The position numbers and the translations under genes were made by a program. Of a stretch of DNA of 64,000 nucleotides, positions 25,961 through 34,785 are shown in pieces. The notes under the pieces are model-generated. The model had not been told where the DNA came from. It did not search any database and saw nothing but the letters and a program-made list of their open reading frames with translations. Positions within the stretch are counted from its first letter, which is position 1. Each line of letters begins with the position of its first letter. Origin of the DNA: Sporosarcina limicola. Lineage in GTDB: Bacteria > Bacillota > Bacilli > Bacillales_A > Planococcaceae. The DNA lies in contig NZ_JADBEL010000012.1 of assembly GCF_014873855.1 (NCBI RefSeq), positions 1 to 64,000 of the forward strand. The letters run 5' to 3'.

Positions 25961-25997
25961 GCGCACCTCTTGGATAGACGGAGGTGCGCTTTTTTTG
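25961..25997 (+). terminator. Terminator of the opuC operon
   Basis: GCGCACCTC and GAGGTGCGC pair perfectly around 11 nt and are followed by eight Ts. Confidence 0.9.
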
Positions 25998-26035
25998 TTG
26001 CATGATTTGTGGTGTCGGCGGGTGGATTGGGGTGG

Positions 26036-26192
26036 TTATCACCGCCTTGACTCGGGTTATCACCGCCTTGACATTTTATAGTAGTTTTAAGTGCGGTTCA
26101 CTTCCGGATTAGTACTTTATTACTGCGTCGCAGGGTTTATCACCGCCTTAGCTCGAGTTATCACCGTCTTGCACCGGTTTATCACCGCCTTG
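26036..26192 (+). repeat. 21-bp repeat array 3 (two blocks)
   Basis: Block one has cores at 26036 and 26057 followed by ACATTTT. Block two has a decayed core near 26117 and cores at 26137 (ending CTTA), 26158 (CCGTC variant) and 26179, followed by ACAATTT. Spacers: actcggg, gctcgag, caccggt. It lies between the convergent opuC operon and the NERD gene. Confidence 0.9.
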
Positions 26193-26234
26193 ACAATTTA
26201 TTGCAGCCTCACCACATCCTTAATCAAATCCCAC

Positions 26235-26265
26235 ACAAAAAAGCGCACTTAAAATCAAGTACGCT
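26235..26265 (-). terminator. Terminator of the NERD gene
   Basis: On the minus strand AGCGTACTT and AAGTGCGCT pair with one mismatch around 6 nt and are followed by TTTTTT. Confidence 0.8.
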
Positions 26266-26272
26266 CCCAAAA

Positions 26273-27235
26273 CTATTTTCTGAAATTCATTTCATATGTC
26301 CGATTGCGATTGGCTCCTCTGGTATGTAAACCCATGCTCCTCAGTATCCGATTTGCGGTCTGTTGCCGCTCGATTTGAAGAAATACACGACAATCTTTAT
26401 TCTTCATCTTTCCGCCAAACAAGTGAAACCAGTCATGAACCGCCTGCTTATGTGCGTCAGGACTCGTCCCATTACAGGCCTTGCAATGCCAACCTCCCAT
26501 ATATTTTCCCATTCCCAAAAAACCACAGGATGGACAGGAAACGCCTGTTTTTATATCACTTTTATTAATTGGGTAGGTCGAACAGATGGGGTTTGGGATG
26601 AATTCTCTATGGCCGGCGCAAAGATCATTTGTGAGCTTTACGAAAGTCACATCATCCAACAGTGGGGGTTCTGTTGGTAACGTACGGATGTATGTGGGGA
26701 CCGCACCCGGGTAAAGAAATGGGATTGTTGTGTCGAATAATTCGACGCGCTGCTTTGCGTACGCAAGAACGACGACACCGTATACAGGCAATGACGTATT
26801 TCGGCTATGAAACCAGTCCCGCAGCAGCTCGCAATTCTTTTCTATCTGCGCAATAGGGCTCATAAAGCCATTTACTTGCCCAGAGTCCAATGTGCGAATT
26901 AATTGCGGTGGATTTTCCGTCACCGTGAGTTCGCCTGCAATATTTTTCACTTCAAAAATAACTGCATATGATGGGGTTATAAATAGCGAGTCCATTTGAA
27001 AGCAAGTGCTAGATGTGAGTGATATATCGTGAAGAATTCGATGTTTTATCGGAAATGAGTAATCCTCAAAAACCTTATCGAGTTGCTGTTCTCCACCAAA
27101 TCCAGCTTTAATCGCGGCATACTTTGATTCTATCATCGGCAAAACTACATGCCCAGTCGGTAGGCGTTTTATTGCTGCGTTCAGTCCTTCCAAAAGGAGC
27201 GGTTTGCTTCTTTCCTTAATGATGAATTCTTTCAA
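26273..27235 (-). CDS. NERD-domain (nuclease-related) protein with zinc-binding motif
   Basis: A 320-residue protein. The NERD domain spans about residues 40-160: FGGEQQLDKVF, then MDSLFITPSYAVIFEVKN, which gives the D...ExK pattern of restriction-endonuclease-like folds. A zinc-ribbon-like CPSCGF...CKAC motif lies near 235-260, followed by a basic C-terminus (HTRGANRNRTYEM). Probable DNA-processing role; no specific function is established. The gene stands alone with its own terminator and is flanked on both sides by 21-bp repeat arrays (arrays 3 and 4). Confidence 0.8.
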   Translation of the reverse strand: MKEFIIKERSKPLLLEGLNAAIKRLPTGHVVLPMIESKYAAIKAGFGGEQQLDKVFEDYSFPIKHRILHDISLTSSTCFQMDSLFITPSYAVIFEVKNIAGELTVTENPPQLIRTLDSGQVNGFMSPIAQIEKNCELLRDWFHSRNTSLPVYGVVVLAYAKQRVELFDTTIPFLYPGAVPTYIRTLPTEPPLLDDVTFVKLTNDLCAGHREFIPNPICSTYPINKSDIKTGVSCPSCGFLGMGKYMGGWHCKACNGTSPDAHKQAVHDWFHLFGGKMKNKDCRVFLQIERQQTANRILRSMGLHTRGANRNRTYEMNFRK

Positions 27236-27607
27236 CTCCCTTAGTTTTATTCATGACCGTATATAAGGATTGTACCATGTTTTGATAGGGGAATCCAGTA
27301 TGATGAAAGAATTTTCAGATATTTGGTGCCAATCTTAATTTCATCACCGTCTTGGTATTGGTTATCACCGTCTTGACTGGTGTTATCACCGCCTTGACCC
27401 GGTTTATCACCGCCTTGCATGAGTTTATCACCGCCTTGTACCCCTTTATCACCGCCTCGGCATATATTAATGAAAATTAGTTAGGAAACTTTTTTACAAT
27501 GATTATTCACAGGCAATATAGTGGCTAAAATAAGTAGTATTAATCGTTACAAATCCTTTTGAAACTGATAGAATATTCACAACAAGTTTTTAAAGGGGCG
27601 AATAGAA
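27236..27607. other. Divergent NERD/GNAT intergenic region
   Basis: Holds repeat array 4 (27341-27459). The last ~150 bp before the GNAT start are AT-rich with no site I can name. No gene seen. Confidence 0.6.
27341..27459 (+). repeat. 21-bp repeat array 4 (six units)
   Basis: Cores at 27341 (TCATCACCGTCTTG, decayed), 27362 (CCGTC variant), 27383, 27404, 27425 and 27446 (ends CTCG). Spacers: gtattgg, actggtg, acccggt, catgagt, tacccct. The first and last units carry most of the changes. Confidence 0.93.
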
Positions 27608-28282
27608 ATGAACCAGTTATCATTCCAAAAACCACCTACATTAGAAAATGACCGCATTAAACTAATCCCAATGGAAGTAGAACATTCGCTATCGCTGTTT
27701 GTAATTAACCATCCAGCCATTTGGACTTTCATGCTTATTGATGTAAAAGCGCAACAGGACATGGATGAATGGGTTACAAACGCAGTAAAACTTCGCAATC
27801 AGGGAACCGCTTTGCCATTTGTTGTGCTCTTAAAAGAGACAAATCAAGTTGTGGGTACGACCCGTCTTTACGAAATTAATAAAAATCAAAAGTCTTGCGA
27901 ATTAGGTTCTACTTGGTACGGAGTTAATGCCCAGCGAACATTTGTGAATTCAGACTGCAAATTCTTACTATTAAAATACTGTTTTGAGGAATTAGAACTT
28001 ATTAGGGTTCAAATTAAGACAGACGAGAGAAATGAGCGTTCTCAAAAAGCCATTGAACGGTTAGGGGCAACCAAAGAAGGCGTCCTGAGGAATGAAAGAA
28101 TTCTCTCAAGCGGCTATATTCGAAATGCCGTTTTATATTCTATAACGAATAGTGATTGGGGTGCTATTAAACGAACGTTTATTAATAGGAATACGCATTA
28201 TTCTTCAAAACAAAAAACAGGATCCCCATTGAGCTTTACTAATTCGCTTCGATGCAAAAAAATGAACAACTATATATGTTGA
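27608..28282 (+). CDS. GNAT acetyltransferase (RimJ/RimL-like)
   Basis: A 224-residue N-acetyltransferase. The fold runs from ENDRIKLIPMEVEHSLSLF through VVGTTRLYEI and the acetyl-CoA loop region (normally QxxGxG/A, here NAQRTFVNSDCK, which departs from the consensus) to the RSQKAIERLGATKEGVLRNE signature (about residue 137), typical of the RimJ/RimL subgroup. The last ~25 residues (from about GSPLSFTNSLRCKK) are read from sequence homologous to the antisense of an ecsB 3' end, so the true C-terminus was probably replaced. GGGGCG is upstream. Substrate unknown. Confidence 0.75.
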   Translation: MNQLSFQKPPTLENDRIKLIPMEVEHSLSLFVINHPAIWTFMLIDVKAQQDMDEWVTNAVKLRNQGTALPFVVLLKETNQVVGTTRLYEINKNQKSCELGSTWYGVNAQRTFVNSDCKFLLLKYCFEELELIRVQIKTDERNERSQKAIERLGATKEGVLRNERILSSGYIRNAVLYSITNSDWGAIKRTFINRNTHYSSKQKTGSPLSFTNSLRCKKMNNYIC

Positions 28283-28675
28283 ACTAAAGAATCTTACTAA
28301 CAACGCTCGGCGCTTGAGAAGGATTGAACTACATTCCTTCTTTGTCTTATCGCTTCGGCTACCCCAGGAGACGCCTTCGCTGGAGATTACGGAGAAATCA
28401 TAAGTTCAACATATATATTAATAAACCTAAAGTTTCCCGCATGCCCAGAAACGTAAAATACAGAATTATGCTATATGATAACAACCTAATAGACCTGCGA
28501 AATACCTTTTGAAGTTTAGTAGTCTGCCATTGTTCAATCCTAGTTAAACGAATGTTCAAGATAATTAAGCATAAAATAGTAAGTACGAATGGATAATTAA
28601 CATCTTCTTTGTTTTTAATAAAGGAGCTCATTCGTACCATACATATATTTCTAATTCTATTTAAACACTGACTAT
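28240..28675 (-). pseudogene. ecsB-like relic with internal deletion and insertion
   Basis: Minus-strand pieces match the intact EcsB-like protein at 35903-37093. 28398-28640 reads FIKNKEDVNYPFVLTILCLI, like that gene's central part (LIKNKEVINLPFVLIILGLI), and 28240-28262 matches its 3' end (FASKRISK). The N-terminal part, and about 190 residues between the two matches, are missing. A 147-bp element with 14-bp inverted repeats sits at the junction. It is the left partner of a duplicated region. Confidence 0.75.
28271..28417. mobile_element. 147-bp element with perfect 14-bp inverted ends
   Basis: TATATATGTTGAAC (28271-28284) and GTTCAACATATATA (28404-28417) are exact inverse complements. The interior holds no gene but has a smaller GAAGG/CCTTC stem. 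No target duplication beyond a possible TA is visible, and the ends partly align with ecsB sequence, so a rearrangement product is the alternative. Confidence 0.45.
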
Positions 28676-28690
28676 TAGGTTAGTGATAGA

Positions 28691-29620
28691 ATGGTAAATA
28701 TAAGTATTTTTGGGGGGATGGATAGGGTGGATGAAAGATTGAATAGACCAAAGGGATTTGGAGAGATCCTTGACTTGACGTTTAGCTTAAGTAAAAACAA
28801 GCTTCGGGACTTTTTCTTTATTTCGCTTATTTTTATGGGGCCAATTTATTTGATTCAAGCATTGATTAGTCTAGCTTCTGGAGTAAGCTTCTTTAGAGAA
28901 TTCGGAGTTGGTGAAGCTTGGCATGAGAAGATCATTTCAAGTTTCGATGGAACGGAATCCGTTAGTTTAGGAACTACTCTTGTAGGTATTACTAGTTTTT
29001 TCTTATTTCCAGTCGCTTCAGCGGCCACTTTATTAGTCGTTAATCGGATAAGAAAAAATGAAGCGTACACCATCATTTCAGCCATTAAACAAGCTTTTTC
29101 ACGATACGGTCCGATTATTGGTAGTAGCATCTTATTTTCTTTGATAACAATTGGCTTGATTTTTGTTTCAGTGATGATAGTAATATTTATATTCATAGCC
29201 GCTGCTGCCAGTTCCTCAACTATTGGAGTGGTTTTAGGAATCACCCTATCTCTGACGATTGCTATCGGAATTGCCTATCTGTTAACTCGTTGGAGCTTTT
29301 ATTTTGGATCTGCCGTACTCGGTGAAGGTTCTCCCGGATTCACAAGAAGTTGGAAACTAACTCGCAATCGCGGGTGGCCATTAATAGGCCTCTATATTAT
29401 TTTCTCTTTAATTATTGGCGTTATTAATGTAACGATTGAATTCACTTTCGGCATGTTTTTAGGCAATAGTGTACTCCTTTCAATGATAATATCCCTGGCG
29501 AGTATATTTACGACAATGATTTTCTCTGTTGGTTATGCAGTGATGTACCTAGATTTAAAAGTAAGGCATGATGCAGACGATTTAAAAGAAATGATTGAAG
29601 ATTATAACGTGGTTCAATAA
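28691..29620 (+). CDS. Multi-pass membrane protein of the DUF4129/MoxR cluster
   Basis: A protein of up to 309 residues with about six helices (near 45-70, 100-120, 145-170, 172-195, 235-260, 265-290), Gly/Ser-rich, ending in a cytoplasmic acidic tail (DADDLKEMIEDY). It resembles the membrane domain found next to glycerophosphodiester phosphodiesterases. The start is uncertain: ATG at 28691 lacks a good site, while GTG at 28727 and the TTG four codons later follow G-rich sequences and give the usual RPKGFGEILD opening. First gene of the cluster. Confidence 0.7.
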   Translation: MVNISIFGGMDRVDERLNRPKGFGEILDLTFSLSKNKLRDFFFISLIFMGPIYLIQALISLASGVSFFREFGVGEAWHEKIISSFDGTESVSLGTTLVGITSFFLFPVASAATLLVVNRIRKNEAYTIISAIKQAFSRYGPIIGSSILFSLITIGLIFVSVMIVIFIFIAAAASSSTIGVVLGITLSLTIAIGIAYLLTRWSFYFGSAVLGEGSPGFTRSWKLTRNRGWPLIGLYIIFSLIIGVINVTIEFTFGMFLGNSVLLSMIISLASIFTTMIFSVGYAVMYLDLKVRHDADDLKEMIEDYNVVQ

Positions 29621-29644
29621 TGAAGCAATCAAAGGTGATAATCT

Positions 29645-30274
29645 ATGGGTAATATAGATGAGGCAAAAGAAGAACTAGAAAAGATTTTAAACGAAAAGGA
29701 ATATACAGATTATAGTGATCAGTCCAGTACTATATTTTCGAATTGGTGGGAAAAAGTTGAAAATCGGCTAGCAGATCAATTGGAACAGTCATTTCCTTCA
29801 TTAGAAAAAATAAGCATGTTAGCTGAACTAATTCTGACGATTATTATTGTCGCCGTGCTTGCGTTAATAGCAATTGCCCTATTTATTATAGTTCGTAATC
29901 ATGGGCGAAAACGAAAATTCCGTGAGGCAACACCTCTGCAAGCAATGAAGGAAATTGATTGGTCGTATCAAATGCACTTAACTGAAGCGATGAAACTAGA
30001 AAAGTTGGAAAAGTTCTCGTCCGCAACTCGCCATCTATTTTTAGCATTGCTCCTTTATTTCCATGAAAAGGAATGGTTAGAAGCAAGAATTTGGAAAACG
30101 AACTGGGAGTATTTTGAAGAGTTAAAGAAAGTTAATCAACAATCAGCTGATCAATTTCACCATCTCGCCTATTTTTTCGATGAAGCTACATACGGAGAGC
30201 GAGAAGTACAGAAGGAAGAATACGTTCAGTTTCGAAAGGTAGTAATGACATACCTGGTTGAAGTGGATGAATGA
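29645..30274 (+). CDS. DUF4129 membrane protein
   Basis: A 209-residue protein with one membrane helix (about 60-85) and a cytoplasmic C-terminal DUF4129 domain (HLTEAMKLEKLEKFSSATRHLF, then EATYGEREV near the end). The N-terminal part (WWEKVENRLADQLEQSFPSLE) would be outside. It lies 24 bp after the previous gene. DUF4129 proteins occur next to MoxR/DUF58 genes in many Gram-positives; function unknown. Confidence 0.8.
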   Translation: MGNIDEAKEELEKILNEKEYTDYSDQSSTIFSNWWEKVENRLADQLEQSFPSLEKISMLAELILTIIIVAVLALIAIALFIIVRNHGRKRKFREATPLQAMKEIDWSYQMHLTEAMKLEKLEKFSSATRHLFLALLLYFHEKEWLEARIWKTNWEYFEELKKVNQQSADQFHHLAYFFDEATYGEREVQKEEYVQFRKVVMTYLVEVDE

Positions 30275-30310
30275 GCAAAGTGATAAGGAGAAAGGAGGGA
30301 GGAAAACTGA

Positions 30311-31444
30311 TTGCAGAACCAACTTGCGAATAAAAAGATGTGGATATGGCTGGCAATTCTTTTGACTATACTTCTACTTTCCCGGTATGTTTTAGTCCAA
30401 GGACAACCAAAAGATTATTCGATATATGCTTCTGATTCTCCTTCTCCTACAGGTGTGAAGGCATTTTATACATATATATTGAATCATAGGGATGCTGTCA
30501 AAAGATGGACTGATTCTCCAAACCAATTACCGAACAATCCAGAAAACCAACTACTCGTGATGGTCGAACCATACTTTATACCGACTAGTGAAGAATTGGA
30601 CAGCTACACACGTTTCATGGAAGCAGGAAATGCGATACTTTTATTGAAAGAAAATCCGAAAGGGATGTTTGGGCTAGAAACGAAATTCGTGGAAACTGAC
30701 GAAGTAAATGTGTTCGATCCGGCGGGTGCTACTTATCGTACTAAAGTTGGAGGAAACAGCCCATTTAGACTTCTGGAAAATGCTCAAGATGAAATCTTAC
30801 TATCTGATGACGTGGGAACGATTGCACTAAAGCGAGTAGTTGGAGAGGGCCAATTGATTGTGGCTAATTCACCGAAATGGATCACAAACGGGGAAATAGT
30901 AACTGAAGATTACCTCGCACTCATTTTAGCACTTGTCAACGACGAGGATAAAAAAACAATTTTATTTGATGAATACATACATGGTGAAAAGAATGCTGCA
31001 ACCCTTTTGACCATCTATCCGCGTTGGTTTATATTGATAATGATCCAAGGGTCTCTTTTGACGATTCTTTGGCTATGGACCCGTGGAAAACGATTCGGGC
31101 CTGTTTTCATTTCAAGAGAAGAAACAGTCCGCTTCAGTGATGAAGGGATAAAAGCATTAGCTGCCTGGTATATAAGGGGGCGTCGTTATCACGATTCGAT
31201 AGTCATTCAAGCTAATTATGTAAAGACCTTGCTGCAAGAACATTGGAGAATTCCTTATCATAAAGAATGGAAGGATCTCACCGAACAGTTCGAACGAAAG
31301 TGGCCGGATATGCGAAAAGACGAGATTCACTCTTTACTAAATGGTTTGACGGAAGTATTAGAAAAGAGCAAAGTCAGCAAGCAGGAATACTTGTTATGGT
31401 CTAAAAGGCTAGAAAAAATCAGGAAAGAGGTGGAAGAAGGATGA
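30311..31444 (+). CDS. DUF4350 membrane protein
   Basis: A 377-residue protein with an N-terminal helix (about 10-28), an outer DUF4350 domain (DSPSPTGVKAFYTYI, LLVMVEPYFIPTSEEL, then a GEGQLIVANSPKWITNGEI stretch) and a second helix near 238-258 followed by a cytoplasmic basic region. Translation starts at TTG 30311, set by GGGAGG 8 nt upstream. It overlaps the MoxR gene by 4 bp. Function unknown; part of the membrane complex suggested by the cluster. Confidence 0.8.
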   Translation: MQNQLANKKMWIWLAILLTILLLSRYVLVQGQPKDYSIYASDSPSPTGVKAFYTYILNHRDAVKRWTDSPNQLPNNPENQLLVMVEPYFIPTSEELDSYTRFMEAGNAILLLKENPKGMFGLETKFVETDEVNVFDPAGATYRTKVGGNSPFRLLENAQDEILLSDDVGTIALKRVVGEGQLIVANSPKWITNGEIVTEDYLALILALVNDEDKKTILFDEYIHGEKNAATLLTIYPRWFILIMIQGSLLTILWLWTRGKRFGPVFISREETVRFSDEGIKALAAWYIRGRRYHDSIVIQANYVKTLLQEHWRIPYHKEWKDLTEQFERKWPDMRKDEIHSLLNGLTEVLEKSKVSKQEYLLWSKRLEKIRKEVEEG

Positions 31445-32370
31445 GAATACAAGTTTTAAACTTACTGGAAAGATATGAAGAGCGTGTTTTAGGTCAAAGT
31501 ACCAACCTAAAGCTTTTATTAGCGGCGGCTTTATCAGGAGGACATGTCCTACTGGAGGGAGTTCCAGGTACAGGAAAAACACAGATGGTAAGAACGCTCG
31601 CTAATCTACTTGGTGGAGGCTTTCGTCGAATCCAGTTTACGCCTGACTTACTTCCAAGTGATATTACCGGAAGTATGATTTACAACATGAAAGAAGGCAC
31701 GTTTGAAACGCTAAAGGGACCTGTATTTACGAATATCCTTTTGGCCGATGAAATTAACCGGACGCCAGCAAAAACGCAGGCAGCACTTTTAGAAGCAATG
31801 GAAGAACAGCAAGTTACTATTCAAGGAAATACGTATCAATTAGCCGATGTATTTTGTGTTGTAGCAACCCAAAATCCGATTGAATTTGAAGGGACATATC
31901 CATTGCCCGAAGCCCAGCAGGATCGTTTCTTGTTTAAGTTGCAGATTGACTTCCCTTCATTTGCAGAAGAGAAAAATGTGCTCAAACAAGTGATTGAAAA
32001 AAGTTTTGATACAAGTCTAATTGCCCCCGTGCTAGATATGGAGGCATTTTTAACAATCAGAAAAGAAATTCAGCGTGTTACGATTGGAGATGGCGTGTTA
32101 GATTACATTATGCAGATTGTCAGAAAAACCCGGGAAACGGAGTCAATCCGCTTTGGGGCGAGTACAAGAGCAGGAATTTCAATCGGAAAGGCATGTCAAG
32201 CATGGGCCTATTTAGCAGGTCGAGACTATGTAACGCCAGATGATATTAAAATAGTAGCGAAACCTTCATTAAGACACCGGATTCAATTATCGCCACATGT
32301 AGAATTGGAGGGAGCGGCCGTTGACCAAATTATTGAAGAACTTGTGGGGTCGATTCCTGTTCCAAGGTAG
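31441..32370 (+). CDS. MoxR-family AAA+ ATPase
   Basis: A 309-residue AAA+ chaperone-like ATPase. Walker A GVPGTGKTQMV (about residue 40), Walker B LLADEINRTPAKTQAALLEAM (about 100), sensor 1 VATQNPIEFEGTYPLPEAQQDRF, and the C-terminal lid with sensor 2 (GASTRAGISIGKA). MoxR proteins work with VWA/DUF58 partners, here encoded directly downstream with a 50-bp overlap. Likely role: remodelling or maturing a membrane or wall complex; inferred only from family. Confidence 0.88.
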   Translation: MRIQVLNLLERYEERVLGQSTNLKLLLAAALSGGHVLLEGVPGTGKTQMVRTLANLLGGGFRRIQFTPDLLPSDITGSMIYNMKEGTFETLKGPVFTNILLADEINRTPAKTQAALLEAMEEQQVTIQGNTYQLADVFCVVATQNPIEFEGTYPLPEAQQDRFLFKLQIDFPSFAEEKNVLKQVIEKSFDTSLIAPVLDMEAFLTIRKEIQRVTIGDGVLDYIMQIVRKTRETESIRFGASTRAGISIGKACQAWAYLAGRDYVTPDDIKIVAKPSLRHRIQLSPHVELEGAAVDQIIEELVGSIPVPR

Positions 32371-33682
32371 AGGGATTTTACCGACGAAACGATTACTCAG
32401 CGCTTACCTTAGTTTTTCGTTACTAATCATTTTGCTTGTAAGCCTGTTCGATCTTACTTGGTCCTTGATCATTGCCCTGAACATCATTATTATTTTGGCA
32501 AGTCTACTAGATTTAAATTATTCGCCAAAGAAAAAGCAACTGAGCTTTCGCCGTACAATCACTAAAGAGTTAGAACGAAATCTTACCTACACGGTAGAAA
32601 TTGAAGTAAGTAATACTTCCGAACATGATCTTAGCTTTTTCCTAGTGGATGGTATTCCCCAATCATTTAAGCAACCCTTTCCTCTCCAGGGGAAGGCTCA
32701 AAAAGCATCAACAAGTCTAGTTACATATGAAACAAATGCTCCCGTTAGGGGAAAGTATGAAATTGAGAAACTTTACTTTCGTTATACAAGTCGTTTTGGG
32801 TTGTGGAAAAAGCAACAGACGATTGGATTAGTTGATTCTGTAAAAGTGATTCCCGATTTAACAGAGACGAAACACTATTTAGGGAACGCCCAGCGATTTT
32901 TATTATATGAAGGCTCAAAAATCCGCAAACAACAACGTGGTGTTGGAGATTTCGCACAGATTAGAAACTATGTTGTCGGTGATGATCCACGGATGATCAA
33001 CTGGCGGCAAACAGCGAAGGTCCAGGAAGTAATGACAAATGAATATGAACCTGAGCACGGAAAGTATGTAACAATTTTAATCGATTGTGGAAGAATGATG
33101 GGCGCGGAATTGACGGTAGACAATCGCCTTGAAAAAGTGTTGGAAGCCGCATTAACAGTGACCGCAGCTGCTTTGAAAAAAGGTGATTATGTCTCTATAT
33201 TAGCCTTTTCGAAAGAAGTAAAAGTATTTGTACCACCGGCAAAAGGTATGACGCATTTACAGACAATTCTTCAGGCGATTTACAATCTTAAAGTCGATCC
33301 GGCAGAGTCAAATTATGCAGCTGTGCTCACCTATTTAGAAACAATGCAAAAGAAACGGAGTTTGCTGTTATTATTTAGTGATGTACGCACATTTCTTCAT
33401 GAGGAAAGCGCACTTGCATACTTACAGCGACTTAGACAACGACATTTGTTTGTAATGATTGGAATTGAAGATGTAGCGATATTGAAAAAAATCAATGAGG
33501 AGCCCGTAGACATTCGGAGCGCAATGGTGAAAAGTATTGCGCAGCAGCAAATCCTAATCAAGAAAAAGAGAAAACTACAATGGGAAAAGCAAGGCCTGCA
33601 AATGATCGAGGCCCGTGAGGAAAAGCTTGCAGTAGCAGCAGTCTCCCATTATATCGATATTATGAATCGAAATCTTATATAA
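32321..33682 (+). CDS. DUF58 (VWA-like) protein
   Basis: A 453-residue protein with two N-terminal helices (about 25-65), a beta-rich middle, and the DUF58 core GDFAQIRNYVVGDDPRMINW (about residue 210) leading into a VWA-like fold with VTILIDCGRMM (MIDAS-like). Start is TTG at 32321: GGAGGG lies 8 nt upstream inside moxR. It ends 8 bp inside the convergent SpoIIM gene. DUF58 proteins pair with MoxR ATPases; specific role unknown. Confidence 0.83.
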   Translation: MTKLLKNLWGRFLFQGRGILPTKRLLSAYLSFSLLIILLVSLFDLTWSLIIALNIIIILASLLDLNYSPKKKQLSFRRTITKELERNLTYTVEIEVSNTSEHDLSFFLVDGIPQSFKQPFPLQGKAQKASTSLVTYETNAPVRGKYEIEKLYFRYTSRFGLWKKQQTIGLVDSVKVIPDLTETKHYLGNAQRFLLYEGSKIRKQQRGVGDFAQIRNYVVGDDPRMINWRQTAKVQEVMTNEYEPEHGKYVTILIDCGRMMGAELTVDNRLEKVLEAALTVTAAALKKGDYVSILAFSKEVKVFVPPAKGMTHLQTILQAIYNLKVDPAESNYAAVLTYLETMQKKRSLLLLFSDVRTFLHEESALAYLQRLRQRHLFVMIGIEDVAILKKINEEPVDIRSAMVKSIAQQQILIKKKRKLQWEKQGLQMIEAREEKLAVAAVSHYIDIMNRNLI

Positions 33683-34640
33683 GCTGTCTTTTTGCTAATA
33701 ATACCCTGCCAATCAATATATAAAGAATTAAGCCAATCACAGTTACGCATGCAACGCTATATTTTACTGCTAAGGGAATCGCTGCTGGGGTGATGAAGCC
33801 TTCAATCAATCCAGCAATCACAAATAAAGGAATTGTTCCAATCAATAGTTGGACAGAACGTTTCGCCTGTGTCTTTAATTGATAGCCTCTGGAGAACTGT
33901 CCTGGGACAAGGAGCTTGTAGCCCATTAATAAACCAGCACCACCGGCGATAAAAATGGCTGCAAGTTCAATCATCCCATGGGGAACGATATATGCCCAGA
34001 ACTCATACGATTTTTCGTGATGAAAGAACAAGGCAGCGAGTGCCCCTACTAAGATACCATTATAAATGAGCACATAGACTGTTAATAATCCAAATGTGAC
34101 TCCGCCAGCAAATGCCAAAATCCCTACCTTGATATTATTTGTCATGATACTAGCAGACATCATCGAGGAATTAACTTGGCCATCCGCGCTACCCAGTTGC
34201 TCAGGGTCCACACCTTGGGCTACTTCTGCGGGTAGGATCGCATACATCGTTTGCGGATTATTGAAAACTGCAAAAAAGCTACCTAACGTACCTAGTACAA
34301 ACAACAGCATTGCGGCAATGATAAACTTCCATTGTTCCAAAAGTAAGCGTATAAATGTTGTGCTTAAAAAATGTCCAATTTGTTTCACACTCGATATTTG
34401 GTCTTTATATAAAAGATTATGCGATTTTGACACAAGTTCATTTAAGTAAAGTGTCACTTCAGCATTTGGAAAATATGTTTGCGCATAGGAAAGGTTCTGG
34501 CTTGTTTTTTGATAGAACTGATAAAATTGATCAATCGTGGCACCCGTCATACTGGATTTTCTTTTATGTACGATTGATACTAAATCTTCAAGCTGATTCC
34601 AATCATCACGATGCAACTTTACAAATTGCTTTATATTCAT
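33675..34640 (-). CDS. SpoIIM/DUF95-family membrane protein
   Basis: A 321-residue protein: soluble N-terminal helical part (about 1-95) and about six helices, with NNIKVGILAFAGGVTFGLLTVYVLIYNGILVGAL (about 165-200) and YIVPHGMIELAAIFIAGGAGLLMG (about 215-240) marking the stage II sporulation protein M superfamily. It is the only gene of this cluster on the minus strand, overlapping DUF58 tail to tail by 8 bp and diverging from the RDD gene. Such proteins accompany MoxR/DUF58/RDD genes widely; not the sporulation SpoIIM itself. Confidence 0.83.
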   Translation of the reverse strand: MNIKQFVKLHRDDWNQLEDLVSIVHKRKSSMTGATIDQFYQFYQKTSQNLSYAQTYFPNAEVTLYLNELVSKSHNLLYKDQISSVKQIGHFLSTTFIRLLLEQWKFIIAAMLLFVLGTLGSFFAVFNNPQTMYAILPAEVAQGVDPEQLGSADGQVNSSMMSASIMTNNIKVGILAFAGGVTFGLLTVYVLIYNGILVGALAALFFHHEKSYEFWAYIVPHGMIELAAIFIAGGAGLLMGYKLLVPGQFSRGYQLKTQAKRSVQLLIGTIPLFVIAGLIEGFITPAAIPLAVKYSVACVTVIGLILYILIGRVLLAKRQLI

Positions 34641-34785
34641 ATAGTCACCTTCCTACTTCTCTGGATCCGAGGACTTTACATACGAACTGGAGAATGGCTA
34701 GTAAGCACTCAGATGTATATCTGCTAGTATAACAGATGAATGTAAAGAACTCAGAATAAAATAACATGGAAATGAGGACACCATT

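Noticed and set aside
28324..28512. 62-residue plus-strand Arg/Tyr-rich ORF
   Set aside because: Runs across the inverted-ended element and antisense to the ecsB relic; not a plausible protein.
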